A stretch of DNA of 64,000 nt from Roseibium aestuarii (GTDB lineage: Bacteria; Pseudomonadota; Alphaproteobacteria; Rhizobiales; Stappiaceae): assembly GCF_008477545.1 (NCBI RefSeq), contig NZ_VORA01000001.1:1426001-1490000 (forward strand). The letters run 5' to 3'. Every line of letters begins with the position of its first letter. Within the stretch, counting starts at the first letter, position 1. The notes beneath the pieces were generated by a model, which saw nothing but the letters and a program-made list of their open reading frames with translations, was not told where the DNA came from and did no database searches. The position numbers and the translations under genes were made by a program. Below, in pieces: positions 36,033 through 45,060 of the stretch.

Positions 36033-36823
36033 GCCAGGAAGATATCGACGACTCCAAGGCGCCGCTGATCGAGCATCTGATCGAGCTGCGCTCCCGTCTG
36101 CTGAAGTCGGTCATCGCGATCGGCGTGATGTTCATCATCTGCTTCTATTTCGCGACCGACATCTACAACATCCTGACCGTGCCCTATCTGAAGGCCGCCC
36201 CCAATCCGGACGCCGTGAAGATGATCTTCACCGCGCCGCAGGAGTGGTTCTTCACCCAGCTCAAGCTGGCGCTTTTCGGCGCGCTCTTCCTGGCGTTCCC
36301 GATCGTTGCCGGTCAGGTCTACATGTTCGTCGCGCCCGGCCTCTACAAGAACGAGCGCACGGCCTTCCTGCCGTTCCTGATCGCCACGCCGATCCTCTTT
36401 TCCATCGGCGCCTGCCTCGTCTATTTCATGGTCATGCCCATGGCCATGGGCTTCTTCCTCTCCATGGAGCAGACCGGCGGCGAGGGCCATGTGGCCATCG
36501 AACATCTGGCCAAGGTGAGCGAGTATCTCGGCCTCATCATGGTGCTGATCTTCGCCTTCGGTCTGGTCTTCCAGCTGCCCGTCGTCCTGACGCTGCTGGG
36601 CCGCGCCGGTCTGGTCAGCGCCCAGTCGCTGCGGGAGAAGCGCAAGTATGCCATCGTGGCCGCCTTCACCGCTGCTGCCGTGCTGACCCCGCCCGATCCC
36701 ATCTCGCAGATCGGTCTTGCGCTCCCGACCCTCCTTCTCTACGAAGTCTCCATCATTTCTGTCCGGCTGATCGAGCGTCAGCGGGCGGAGCGCGATGCCG
36801 AACGGGAGGCCGAGCAGGCCTGA
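36029..36823 (+). CDS. tatC: Twin-arginine translocase subunit TatC
   Basis: 264 residues, six transmembrane helices. Signal-recognition features such as MPLIEHLIELRSRLLKS-like APLIEHLIELRSRLL near the N-terminus and FGLVFQLPVV in the fifth helix are typical. It binds twin-arginine signal peptides in the inner membrane. The C-terminus ends in a charged tail RQRAERDAEREAEQA. Coupled to tatB by a four-base overlap; serS follows after 77 bases. Confidence 0.96.
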   Translation: MSQEDIDDSKAPLIEHLIELRSRLLKSVIAIGVMFIICFYFATDIYNILTVPYLKAAPNPDAVKMIFTAPQEWFFTQLKLALFGALFLAFPIVAGQVYMFVAPGLYKNERTAFLPFLIATPILFSIGACLVYFMVMPMAMGFFLSMEQTGGEGHVAIEHLAKVSEYLGLIMVLIFAFGLVFQLPVVLTLLGRAGLVSAQSLREKRKYAIVAAFTAAAVLTPPDPISQIGLALPTLLLYEVSIISVRLIERQRAERDAEREAEQA

Positions 36824-36900
36824 TCCGTGTCTGCACGGTCTCTGCTTCCCGCACCTGACGCCCGGGCCAGCCCCCACACAAGCGTTGCTCGGGAAGCATC

Positions 36901-38175
36901 ATGTTCGATATCAAATGGATCAGGGAAAACGCGGAAGCCTTTGACGCCGGCCTTGCACGGCGCGGATATGAGGCTTCCTCCGCCAGGCTGATTGCGCTGG
37001 ACGACGCCCGCCGGTCCCATATCACCAGGCTTCAGGAAGCACAGGAACGGCGCAACGCGGCCTCCAAGGAAATCGGCAAGGCCATGGCCGAAAAGGACAT
37101 GGCACGGGCCGAGGCCCTGAAGGAAGAAGTCGCCGGCATCAAGTCCTTCATTCAGGAAGGCGAGGAAAAGGAACGCGAGCTCGTGGCGGCCGTCGAGGCA
37201 GCCCTTGCGGTCATTCCGAACCTGCCGCTTGAGGATGTTCCGGTCGGCAAGGACGAGGTGGACAATGTGGTCCTGCGCGTCGTGGGCGAAAAGCCCGTGC
37301 TGGACTTTGCGCCGAAGGAACATTTCGAGCTGGGCGAAGCCCAGGGCGGCATGGACTTCGCGGCTGCCGCCAAGATCTCCGGCTCGCGCTTCGTCATCCT
37401 GAAGGGACAGATCGCCCGTCTGGAACGCGCCCTCGGCCAGTTCATGATCGACCTGCACACCCAGGAACACGGCTATACGGAAGTCTCCCCGCCGCTGCTC
37501 GTCCATGACACCGCGCTCTATGGCACCGGCCAGCTGCCGAAGTTCGAGGAAGACCTCTTCAAGACCACCGGCGATCATTACCTGATCCCGACGGCGGAAG
37601 TGCCCCTGACCAATCTGGTTGCCGGCGAGATCCTGCCCCAGGAAGAGCTGCCGGTCCGTGTCACCGCCCTGACCTATTGCTTCCGCTCGGAAGCGGGTTC
37701 CGCCGGTCGCGACACCCGTGGCATGCTGCGCCAGCACCAGTTCCAGAAGTGCGAGCTGGTCTCCGTGACCGCGCCCGACCAGTCCGTCGACGAGCTCGAG
37801 CGCATGCTGGCCAGCGCCGAGAACGTGCTGAAGAAGCTCGGCCTTCACTACCGGGTCATGACGCTGTGCACCGGCGACATGGGCTTCGGTGCCCGCAAGA
37901 CCTATGACATCGAGGTCTGGCTGCCGGGTCAGGACACGTTCCGCGAAATCTCCTCCTGCTCGCTCTGCGGCGACTTCCAGGCGCGCCGCATGAACGCCCG
38001 CTATCGCCTTACCGGTGAAAAGGCGCTCGGCCACGTCCATACACTGAACGGGTCCGGCATCGCCGTCGGCCGCGCGCTCATCGCGGTTCTGGAAAACTAC
38101 CAGAATGCCGATGGCACGATCACCGTGCCGGAGGTTCTGCGTCCCTACATGAATGGGCTGGAGGTCATCGGCTGA
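36901..38175 (+). CDS. serS: Seryl-tRNA synthetase
   Basis: 424 residues. N-terminal antiparallel coiled-coil arm (about 30-100) that binds the long variable arm of tRNA-Ser, and class II catalytic core with motif 2 in [20 protein letters not shown] and motif 3 in [33 protein letters not shown] is the canonical start. It lies between tatC and surE; only two bases separate it from surE. Confidence 0.97.
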   Translation: MFDIKWIRENAEAFDAGLARRGYEASSARLIALDDARRSHITRLQEAQERRNAASKEIGKAMAEKDMARAEALKEEVAGIKSFIQEGEEKERELVAAVEAALAVIPNLPLEDVPVGKDEVDNVVLRVVGEKPVLDFAPKEHFELGEAQGGMDFAAAAKISGSRFVILKGQIARLERALGQFMIDLHTQEHGYTEVSPPLLVHDTALYGTGQLPKFEEDLFKTTGDHYLIPTAEVPLTNLVAGEILPQEELPVRVTALTYCFRSEAGSAGRDTRGMLRQHQFQKCELVSVTAPDQSVDELERMLASAENVLKKLGLHYRVMTLCTGDMGFGARKTYDIEVWLPGQDTFREISSCSLCGDFQARRMNARYRLTGEKALGHVHTLNGSGIAVGRALIAVLENYQNADGTITVPEVLRPYMNGLEVIG

Positions 38176-38177
38176 TC

Positions 38178-38945
38178 ATGCGCATCCTGATCACCAACGA
38201 CGACGGCATTCACTCGGAAGGGCTGGAGGTTCTGGAACGGATCGCCCGCACCCTGTCCGATGACATCTGGGTCGTGGCGCCGGAAACGGATCAGTCGGGC
38301 GTTGCCCATTCGCTGACCCTCTCCGACCCGCTGCGTCTGCGCCAGGTCGGCGAGAAGCGCTTTGCCCTTCGCGGCACGCCGACCGACTGCGTCATCATGG
38401 GCGTGCGCAAGGTTCTGCCGGGCATGCCGGATCTGGTCCTGTCCGGCATCAACCGGGGCCAGAATCTCGGTGAGGACGTGACCTATTCGGGCACCGTCGC
38501 CGGGGCCATGGAAGGCGCGATCCTGGGCATTCGCTCCATCGCCGTCTCCCAGGCCTACAACTGGGATGTCAGCCGCGAGCCGGACTATGCCTGTGCCGAG
38601 GCGCTGGCGCCCGATCTCTTCCGCCAGCTGGTCGCCTTCGATCTGCCCCGTCATGCCCTGCTCAACGTGAACTTCCCCGCTTGCGCGCCGGAAGCGGTGA
38701 AGGGGGTGAAGGTGACGGTGCAGGGCCATCACGAGCAGAGCGGCCTGACCATCTCCGAGCGCAAGGACGGCCGGGGTTATCCCTATTTCTGGCTGGGCTT
38801 CCAGGAGCGGGCTCCTTCTGTTCTGGACAACTCCGACCTCCATGCGATTTACGATGGCTATGTTTCGGTCACACCGCTTAGGATCGATCTCACGGCCCAT
38901 GATCTTGTCGGCTCCCTGAACGGAGTGCTGAACGGCCGGAACTGA
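38178..38945 (+). CDS. surE: 5'/3'-nucleotidase SurE
   Basis: 255 residues. Metal-binding acidic pair in [23 protein letters not shown] and [20 protein letters not shown] are the family motifs. It dephosphorylates nucleoside monophosphates and is linked with stationary-phase survival. It is followed by pcm after 19 bases, the classical surE-pcm pair. Confidence 0.96.
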   Translation: MRILITNDDGIHSEGLEVLERIARTLSDDIWVVAPETDQSGVAHSLTLSDPLRLRQVGEKRFALRGTPTDCVIMGVRKVLPGMPDLVLSGINRGQNLGEDVTYSGTVAGAMEGAILGIRSIAVSQAYNWDVSREPDYACAEALAPDLFRQLVAFDLPRHALLNVNFPACAPEAVKGVKVTVQGHHEQSGLTISERKDGRGYPYFWLGFQERAPSVLDNSDLHAIYDGYVSVTPLRIDLTAHDLVGSLNGVLNGRN

Positions 38946-38964
38946 TTTCTCCGAGCGGGGCACC

Positions 38965-39786
38965 ATGAACAAGAACGGCGCGGATCGCCTTTCCGACACC
39001 TCTCCGGCTCTCGGGCTGGATGAGCGGGAAGCCCGCGCCGCTTTCGTTCTGCGCCTGCGCAGCTCCGGCATCGGCGACCGCAATGTGCTGGCCGCCATCG
39101 AGCGCGTGCCCCGGCGCCTGTTCCTCGCCGCCATTTATCACGCGCTGGCCTATCAGGACGCGGTCGTCCCAATCGAATGCGGTCAGACTGCCTCGGCTCC
39201 CTCGCTGGTGGCCCGGGTCGTGCAGGCGCTCTGCATCGAACCGAACCATCGGGTTCTCGAAGTCGGCACCGGCTCGGGCTACCAGACGGCGGTTCTCTCC
39301 CATCTGGCGGCGGAAGTGCATTCCATCGAGCGCTACCGGGGGCTGGTGGATCTGGCGCGCCAGCGGCTGGCGGCCCTCAAGCTCAAGAACATCCACCTGC
39401 ATCACGGCGACGGTCTTGCGCCGACCCGCGCGGTGGAGGACACCATCGGTCTCGCGGATGCCGGCGCCGATCCGGAGCGGGCCCTGGAGGATTGTCTGGC
39501 GGTGCGCCCCCTCAAGGCAACCGACAAGTTCGACCGCATCGTCGTCAATGCGGCCTGGCCCGTGGTGCCTGACGATCTGCGCGGGCTTCTCAAGCCGAAT
39601 GGCATTCTGATCCTGCCTCTCGGGGCCCCGCGCGAGATCCAGAAACTCACTCGCTACACGGTCTGGCCCGGGGCGGAGGTGATGGCGGACGGCCATGTGC
39701 GCGTGACGACCGGCGTGGAGGACGTGGAGCTGCTCGACCATGTGCGCACCGTGTCGCTGGTGCGCGGCACGGCCGCCGTTCTCTAG
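38965..39786 (+). CDS. pcm: Protein-L-isoaspartate O-methyltransferase with an internal insertion
   Basis: 273 residues, longer than the usual 210-225. SAM-binding motif VLEVGTGSGYQTAVLS (about residues 95-110), acidic end of strand two in VHSIERYRGL, and ALCIEPNHRVLE preceding it support the assignment, as does its position after surE. Between HHGDG and FDRIVVNAAWP there is an extra segment of about 30 residues (AVEDTIGLADAGADPERALE and neighbours) absent from typical Pcm, so altered substrate choice is possible. It would repair isoaspartyl damage in aged proteins. Confidence 0.88.
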   Translation: MNKNGADRLSDTSPALGLDEREARAAFVLRLRSSGIGDRNVLAAIERVPRRLFLAAIYHALAYQDAVVPIECGQTASAPSLVARVVQALCIEPNHRVLEVGTGSGYQTAVLSHLAAEVHSIERYRGLVDLARQRLAALKLKNIHLHHGDGLAPTRAVEDTIGLADAGADPERALEDCLAVRPLKATDKFDRIVVNAAWPVVPDDLRGLLKPNGILILPLGAPREIQKLTRYTVWPGAEVMADGHVRVTTGVEDVELLDHVRTVSLVRGTAAVL

Positions 39787-39787
39787 T

Positions 39788-39832
39788 CCACGGCGCTTCA
39801 GGGCAGGGCGCTTTAGGCCACGGTGCTTTAGG
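39788..39832. repeat. Three 15-base tandem repeats after pcm
   Basis: Units ccacggcgcttcagg, gcagggcgctttagg and ccacggtgctttagg follow one another directly after the pcm stop codon. They differ at two to four positions. No function is evident. Confidence 0.7.
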
Positions 39833-39962
39833 GGAGGGCGCCCGCCGACCGGGGTAGCCCCATCTCACGCCGTCTTTAAAGGTGGAAATTTTCCGTCTTC
39901 GGCCTTCCGTCCCGGAAACCTGCTCCGCATTAGTCCTTTATCAACCTTACTGCTTTCTACTC

Positions 39963-39973
39963 TTAACCATAAG
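39963..39973 (+). promoter_or_regulatory. Possible CtrA half site before the LysM/M23 gene
   Basis: TTAACCATAAG, 30 bases before the ATG at 40003, contains the CtrA half site TTAACCAT. The reverse complement TTATGGTTAA occurs at 20509-20518. A short motif; it could be chance. Confidence 0.3.
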
Positions 39974-40002
39974 CACAACAGTTTATCGGTTCGAGTAGGG
40001 CG

Positions 40003-41466
40003 ATGAGTAAGCGGTTACGTCTTCTCCACTGTGACCTGATTTCGCGGGTGGCGGTGATTTCCATGACGGCGGGCGTTCTCGCCGGCTGCAGCGCGGCGAC
40101 CGAACGGTTCGGCAGTGAGTTCTACACGGGCTCGACCGCCAACCAGAGACAGATCCTTTCGGGGAATGTGCGCCAGCCCAGCTATCAGGACATCATGAAC
40201 GGCAATGGCGGCACCTCCGCCGGGCTTCCGCCCGCATCCGGTGCGCCGACCAGCACCGGCTCCGTTCCGGTTCGCGGGCCGGTCGTGGATGTCCAGCCGC
40301 GCCATCTTCCCAACGGCAATGTCGGTGGTCAGGCCCCGCGTCAGGTCGCCTCGAGCGGCTATGGTGCGCCGGTTGCCCCCGTCGCCTCCAGCTCCTCCCG
40401 GGGTGCTGTCGAGAGCCGCTCCCTGCCGGCGCCCGTTGCCTCTGCTCCCATCTCGTCCTCTCCGGCCCCTGCTCAGGCCCAAGTCGCCCGTGCCGAGCCT
40501 GCGCCCACCGCTGGCCGCAGCTGGAAGGGCTGGACCTCGACCGGTGGCACGGTCGTGCCCCTGCGCAATGGCGAGACAGTGGCAACCGTCTCCCGCCGGT
40601 ACGGCGTGCCCGCCGAGGCGATCGTCGCGGTTAACGGCCTGCAGGATGCGTCCCAGGTCCGTCCGGGCCAGAGCCTCATCATTCCGGTCTATGTCTATGG
40701 CAACGGCACCAGCGCCACGGCGTCTGCGGGCAACAGCCTGCCGCCCGCCGGCTCTTCCGATGGCCTGACCACCGGTTCCGTGAACGCGGCCCAGCCCGCA
40801 CCCGCCCAGCCGAGCTACCGCGATGTGGCCTCTGCCACACCCGTGTCCGCCGTGCCCGCGCCCAAGCCGCGCGGCGCCCGCACCCAGTCGGCCGCGGTCG
40901 CCCAGCCCGTGCGCAGCGAGCCTGTCCAGGCCGCCGCGACCAAGCCCGTGGTGGTGCAGCCGCGCGTCGAGACCAAGGCCCAGACGGAAACCCGTCCGGC
41001 CGCCCCGGTCGAGCGTCAGCAGGTGGCGGCCCTCGATCCGGCAGCAACAAAGCCCGCGATCGAGACCAGTTCCGGCAACGCGGGCGGTGCCCTGTTCCGC
41101 TGGCCGGTGCGCGGTGAGCTTCTGTCCGATTTCGGCGCCAAGCCGGGCGGCTCGGTCAATGACGGCATCAACGTCGCTGTGGCCGAAGGCACGCCTGTCC
41201 AGGCTGCGGGCGATGGCACCGTGATCTATTCGGGCAACGAGCTGAAGGGTTACGGCAATCTGGTTCTCGTCCGTCATGAGGACGGCTGGGTCTCCGCCTA
41301 TGCCCACAATTCCAAGCTCAACGTGAAGCGCGGCGACAAGGTGCGCCAGGGCGACGTGGTCGGCCTTGCCGGCGCCACCGGTTCGGTCAGTCAGCCCCAG
41401 GTGCACTTCGAACTGCGCAAGGAAAACAAGCCGGTCGATCCCCTGCGCTACCTGCCCAAGGGCTGA
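40003..41466 (+). CDS. LysM-M23 lipoprotein with degenerate peptidase site (NlpD/DipM-like amidase activator)
   Basis: 487 residues. Lipoprotein signal with lipobox LAGC (cysteine about 29). LysM domain near 185-232 (VVPLRNGETVATVSRRYG ... RPGQSLIIPV) for peptidoglycan binding; a long Pro/Ala/Val-rich linker; C-terminal M23 domain about 365-487. The zinc site is broken: the usual HxGxD reads NDGIN (both His and Asp replaced by Asn), and HxH reads QVH, while AHNSKL keeps its histidine. So it is probably not a peptidase but, like NlpD/EnvC/DipM, an activator of cell-wall amidases at division. It ends the conserved argS to pcm block. Confidence 0.9.
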   Translation: MSKRLRLLHCDLISRVAVISMTAGVLAGCSAATERFGSEFYTGSTANQRQILSGNVRQPSYQDIMNGNGGTSAGLPPASGAPTSTGSVPVRGPVVDVQPRHLPNGNVGGQAPRQVASSGYGAPVAPVASSSSRGAVESRSLPAPVASAPISSSPAPAQAQVARAEPAPTAGRSWKGWTSTGGTVVPLRNGETVATVSRRYGVPAEAIVAVNGLQDASQVRPGQSLIIPVYVYGNGTSATASAGNSLPPAGSSDGLTTGSVNAAQPAPAQPSYRDVASATPVSAVPAPKPRGARTQSAAVAQPVRSEPVQAAATKPVVVQPRVETKAQTETRPAAPVERQQVAALDPAATKPAIETSSGNAGGALFRWPVRGELLSDFGAKPGGSVNDGINVAVAEGTPVQAAGDGTVIYSGNELKGYGNLVLVRHEDGWVSAYAHNSKLNVKRGDKVRQGDVVGLAGATGSVSQPQVHFELRKENKPVDPLRYLPKG

Positions 41467-41490
41467 GATCGCACTGGTTCGCTATGACAG

Positions 41491-41516
41491 AAGGCCCCGG
41501 AAACGGGGCCTTTTTT
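41491..41516 (+). terminator. Intrinsic terminator after the LysM/M23 gene
   Basis: Stem AAGGCCCCG/CGGGGCCTT around gaaa followed by T6; 24 bases after the stop codon. Confidence 0.9.
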
Positions 41517-41561
41517 GTGTTCGGGCGAGCGGGCAGGGGCCCAGTACCCCAACCTCTCCTC

Positions 41562-41799
41562 CGTCCTGCTCGGGCTTGTCCCCAGCATCCAGTCTCGCAG
41601 ACCAAGGCTGGATCCTCGGCACAGGGCCGAGGATGACCCTTCCGGGGACGAGAGACATGGGCGGGAACACGAGCCGTCCTGCGCTGGAGGGGTCTCGGGA
41701 TCGGCATACCCGTCATTGTCCTCCGACCTCTCCACGGTCCTGCTCGGGCCTGTCCCGAGCATCCAGTCTCGCAGGCGAAGAGCCGGGTCCTCGGCTCAT
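41562..41799. repeat. Two RIME-like twin-palindrome elements
   Basis: 41562-41637 and 41736-41799 share CCTGCTCGGGCYTGTCC-type left hairpins with AGCATCCAGTCTCGCAG, then right hairpins ending in CCGAGGATGAC or a decayed form of it. They are reverse-oriented copies of the elements at 47430-47668. They lie between the convergent LysM/M23 and DUF815 genes. Confidence 0.75.
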
Positions 41800-41848
41800 T
41801 CCCAAGCATCAACGGCAAGCGCCGCTCTCCGGGGCAGCCGAGAGCCGC

Positions 41849-42721
41849 TCAGTCGAGCGTTTCGCCCAGCCGTCCGGCGAGATCCTGGATGAACTGGAAG
41901 GCGACGCGGCCCGAGCGGCTGCCGCGGGTGGTGGCCCATTCCAGCGCCTCGCGCCGCAGCCGGTCCGCCTCGACACCCAGGTCGTAATGCGCCGCATAGC
42001 CGTTGACCATGTCGAGATAGTCGTCCTGGGAGCACTTGTGGAAGCCGAGCCACAGGCCGAACCGGTCGGAGAGGGAGACCTTCTCCTCCACCGCCTCGGC
42101 CGGGTTGATCGCGGTCGAGCGTTCGTTCTCGATCATGTCGCGGGGGAGCAGGTGGCGGCGGTTCGAGGTGGCGTAGAAGATCACGTTCTCCGGACGGCCC
42201 TCGATGCCGCCTTCCAGCACGGCCTTCAGCGACTTGTAGGACGTGTCGTCATGGTCGAAGGAGAGATCGTCGCAGAAGACGATGAAGCGTTCCGGCCTGT
42301 GACGGATCTGGCTCATCAGCGCGGGCAGGCTTTCGATGTCCTCCCGGTGGATCTCGATGAGCTTCAGGCTGCCCCCCGCGTCTTCTGCATTGACCTTGGC
42401 GTGGGCCGCCTTCACCAGCGACGACTTGCCCATGCCGCGCGCGCCCCACAGCAGCGCGTTGTTGGCGGGCAGGCCCCTGGCGAAACGGCTGGTGTTGTCG
42501 ACGAGCAGGTCCCGCACCCGCGACACGGCGCACAGCAGGGTGATGTCCACCCGGTTCACCTTCGGCACCGGCTGCAACTCGCCGGGCACCGGCTGCCACA
42601 CGAAGGCCTCGGCGGCGTCGAAGTCGGGTGCGGCCGGGCGCTGGGGCACGGCGCGGGCAACCAGCTCCAGAAGCTGATCGAATTTCGCGGAAAGGGCGGC
42701 GATTTCCGTGTCGCGGGTCAT
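41849..42721 (-). CDS. DUF815 family AAA+ ATPase
   Basis: 290 residues. Walker A in GARGMGKSSLV (about residue 95), Walker B in FIVFCDDLSFD, and a sensor region VIFYATSNRRHLLP. The family (DUF815, AAA+) is widespread in alphaproteobacteria beside yajC-secDF; its function is not established, though it looks like a chaperone-type or loader ATPase. The sequence FGLWLGFHKCSQDDYL followed by VNGYAAHYDL is typical. It is transcribed divergently from yajC with 291 bases between, where both promoters must lie. Confidence 0.88.
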   Translation of the reverse strand: MTRDTEIAALSAKFDQLLELVARAVPQRPAAPDFDAAEAFVWQPVPGELQPVPKVNRVDITLLCAVSRVRDLLVDNTSRFARGLPANNALLWGARGMGKSSLVKAAHAKVNAEDAGGSLKLIEIHREDIESLPALMSQIRHRPERFIVFCDDLSFDHDDTSYKSLKAVLEGGIEGRPENVIFYATSNRRHLLPRDMIENERSTAINPAEAVEEKVSLSDRFGLWLGFHKCSQDDYLDMVNGYAAHYDLGVEADRLRREALEWATTRGSRSGRVAFQFIQDLAGRLGETLD

Positions 42722-43012
42722 TGTTGCAGGCGCTCCTCGAACCTATGTGCTTCGGGCGTACGACCCCGCGCAGGCGGCAGTTGCCGGGCAGGGGGCGGAC
42801 GCAAGACTGGGCCCAAGCCAGTATCACGGGCGCAAAGCCGGGAAAACGTCCGATCTTGCCCTTTCGGTACGCCTGCGCATGGTTCTGAGCCTTGAAAACC
42901 GCCGGTCGCTCGGTATAGTCCGGCCACCTGGAATCTGGCGAGTTTCGCCAATCGCAAAGAGACGCAGGGGGCGGGCCTTCCGGTTTCCGCCACGCGCCTT
43001 GAGGAGTTTTGA

Positions 43013-43348
43013 ATGTTTGTCACCCCGGCCTACGCTCAGTCCACCGGATCCATCATGGACCCGGCTGCACTGATGAACATCCTGCCGTTCGTCCTGATCT
43101 TCGTGATCATGTATTTCCTGATCATTCGCCCGCAGCGTCAGCGCATGAAGCAGCATCAGGAAATGATCGCCAACGTGCGTCGCGGCGACACGGTCGTCAC
43201 CTCCGGCGGTCTGATCGGCAAGGTGGCCAAGGTCGTGGACGATGGCGAACTGCAGATCGAACTGGCCGAAGGCGTGAAGGTTCGCGTCGTGCGCTCCATG
43301 GTTCAGGAAGTCCGCGCCAAGGGCGAGCCGGTCAAGGAAGGCGCCTGA
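43013..43348 (+). CDS. yajC: Preprotein translocase accessory subunit YajC
   Basis: 111 residues. One transmembrane helix (LMNILPFVLIFVIMYFLII) followed by RPQRQRMKQHQEMIANVRRGD (in parts) and the small beta domain DTVVTSGGLIGKVAKV. It associates with SecDF-SecYEG in the inner membrane. GAGGAG lies eight bases before the ATG. secD follows after 86 bases. Confidence 0.96.
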   Translation: MFVTPAYAQSTGSIMDPAALMNILPFVLIFVIMYFLIIRPQRQRMKQHQEMIANVRRGDTVVTSGGLIGKVAKVVDDGELQIELAEGVKVRVVRSMVQEVRAKGEPVKEGA

Positions 43349-43434
43349 TCCTTCAGGCCCCCGCAATCCACGAGACTAGGCCGGGCCTTTCCACCACCGG
43401 ATGAAGGCCCGGCCGCCCAGCACAGGCGCTCGAC

Positions 43435-45045
43435 ATGCTCTATTTTGCCCGCTGGAAGATCACCCTGATCGTGCTCACGGTCCTCGCCGGTGTGGTCTTC
43501 ACGCTCCCGAATTTCTTCTCTTCCAAGACCCTTGAGGCCTGGCCGTCCTTCCTGCCGAAGGGCCAGATGGTCCTTGGTCTCGACCTTCAGGGCGGTGCCT
43601 ATCTGCTCTATGAGGTGGACCGGGAAGACTACGTCCAGAAGCGCCTGAAGACCCTGGTCGGCGACATCCGCAACGCCCTGCGCGAACAGCCGCGCATCGG
43701 CTACACCGGTCTCGGCGTGCAGGGACAGTCCGCACAGGTCCGCATTCGCGACCTGGACCGTCTCGACGATGCCCGCACCCGTCTGCAGGGCCTGGTCAAC
43801 CCGCTGGTCAACAGCGTGTTCGGCGGCCAGCAGCTCAACGAATTCGACGTCACCCTCTCCGACGACGGCCTCGCCCGCTTCACCTACACCGAGCAGGGAC
43901 TGGAACAGCGCCTCGGCTCCATCGTGCAGCAGTCGATCGAGGTCATCCGCCGCCGCGTGGACGAGATCGGCACCACTGAGCCGAACATCCAGCGTCAGGG
44001 CGCCGACCGCATTCTGGTGGAAGCCCCGGGCGAAAGCGATCCGGAGCGCCTGAAGGATCTGGTCGGCCAGACCGCCCAGCTCACCTTCCACATGGTCGAC
44101 ACCTCCATGTCGGGCGAGCAGGCGCTTCAGTCCCGTCCTCCCGTCGGCACCCGGGTTCTCTACTCGGTGGACGATCCCCCAGTTCCCTATCTGGTGGAAG
44201 ACGCGCCGCTGCTCTCGGGCGAAGATCTGGTGGATGCCTCCGTGTCCTTCGATCAGCGCACCAACGAGCCGGTGGTCAACTTCCGCTTCAACACGGCAGG
44301 CGCCCGCAAGTTCGGCCTGATCACCCAGCAGAACGTGAACAAGCCTTTCGCCATCGTGCTTGATGACGAAGTGATCTCCGCGCCGGTCATCCGTGAACCG
44401 ATCACCGGCGGCTCCGGCCAGATCTCCGGCAACTTCACCGTCGAAGGCGCCAATGATCTTGCCGTGCTGCTGCGTGCCGGTGCCCTGCCGGCCAAGCTGA
44501 CGGTCATCGAGGAACGGTCCATCGGTCCGGGCCTGGGGGCAGACAGCATCGAGGCGGGCAAGCTCGCCGCGATCATCGCGCTGGTTCTCGTGGTCGGCTT
44601 CATGGTGGCAGCCTACGGCCTGCTTGGCATCATCGCCAACATTGCCCTGGTCGCCAACCTGTTCCTGATCTTCGCCTCTCTCACCATCCTGGGCTCGACC
44701 CTGACGCTTCCGGGCGTTGCGGGCATCGTGCTCACCATGGGCATGGCGGTGGATGCGAACGTGCTGATCTATGAGCGTATCCGCGAGGAAACCCGCAACG
44801 GGCGCTCCGTGATCTCGGCCATTGATGCCGGCTTCAGCCGGGCGCTCGGCACCATCCTGGACGCCAACATCACCACGCTGATTGCCGCGGTGATCCTGTT
44901 CCAGCTTGGCTCCGGGCCGGTGCGCGGCTTTGCCGTCACCCTGGCGGTGGGCATTTTCACCACCGTCTTCTCGGCCTTTACCTTCACCCGCCTTCTGGTG
45001 GCCTTCTGGGTCCGCCGCCGGCGTCCCTCCACCTTGCCGATCTGA
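43435..45045 (+). CDS. secD: Protein translocase subunit SecD
   Basis: 536 residues. N-terminal transmembrane helix (ITLIVLTVLAGVVFTLP), the DLQGG motif in LGLDLQGGAYLL, the periplasmic P1 domain, and five C-terminal transmembrane helices with GMAVDANVLIYERIREE. Uses proton motive force to complete preprotein export. 15 bases separate it from secF. Confidence 0.97.
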   Translation: MLYFARWKITLIVLTVLAGVVFTLPNFFSSKTLEAWPSFLPKGQMVLGLDLQGGAYLLYEVDREDYVQKRLKTLVGDIRNALREQPRIGYTGLGVQGQSAQVRIRDLDRLDDARTRLQGLVNPLVNSVFGGQQLNEFDVTLSDDGLARFTYTEQGLEQRLGSIVQQSIEVIRRRVDEIGTTEPNIQRQGADRILVEAPGESDPERLKDLVGQTAQLTFHMVDTSMSGEQALQSRPPVGTRVLYSVDDPPVPYLVEDAPLLSGEDLVDASVSFDQRTNEPVVNFRFNTAGARKFGLITQQNVNKPFAIVLDDEVISAPVIREPITGGSGQISGNFTVEGANDLAVLLRAGALPAKLTVIEERSIGPGLGADSIEAGKLAAIIALVLVVGFMVAAYGLLGIIANIALVANLFLIFASLTILGSTLTLPGVAGIVLTMGMAVDANVLIYERIREETRNGRSVISAIDAGFSRALGTILDANITTLIAAVILFQLGSGPVRGFAVTLAVGIFTTVFSAFTFTRLLVAFWVRRRRPSTLPI

Positions 45046-45060
45046 TCCGGGAGAAGACAA

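Larger units (their letters stand above)
41467..41848. other. 382-base gap between convergent genes, repeats and terminator only
   Basis: It holds the terminator at 41491-41516 and the two repeat elements. The 509-codon plus-strand open frame that crosses it is a shadow of the DUF815 gene joined to repeat sequence. Confidence 0.7.

Noticed and set aside
43303-45060. 585-codon minus-strand open frame
   Set aside because: Shadow of secD.
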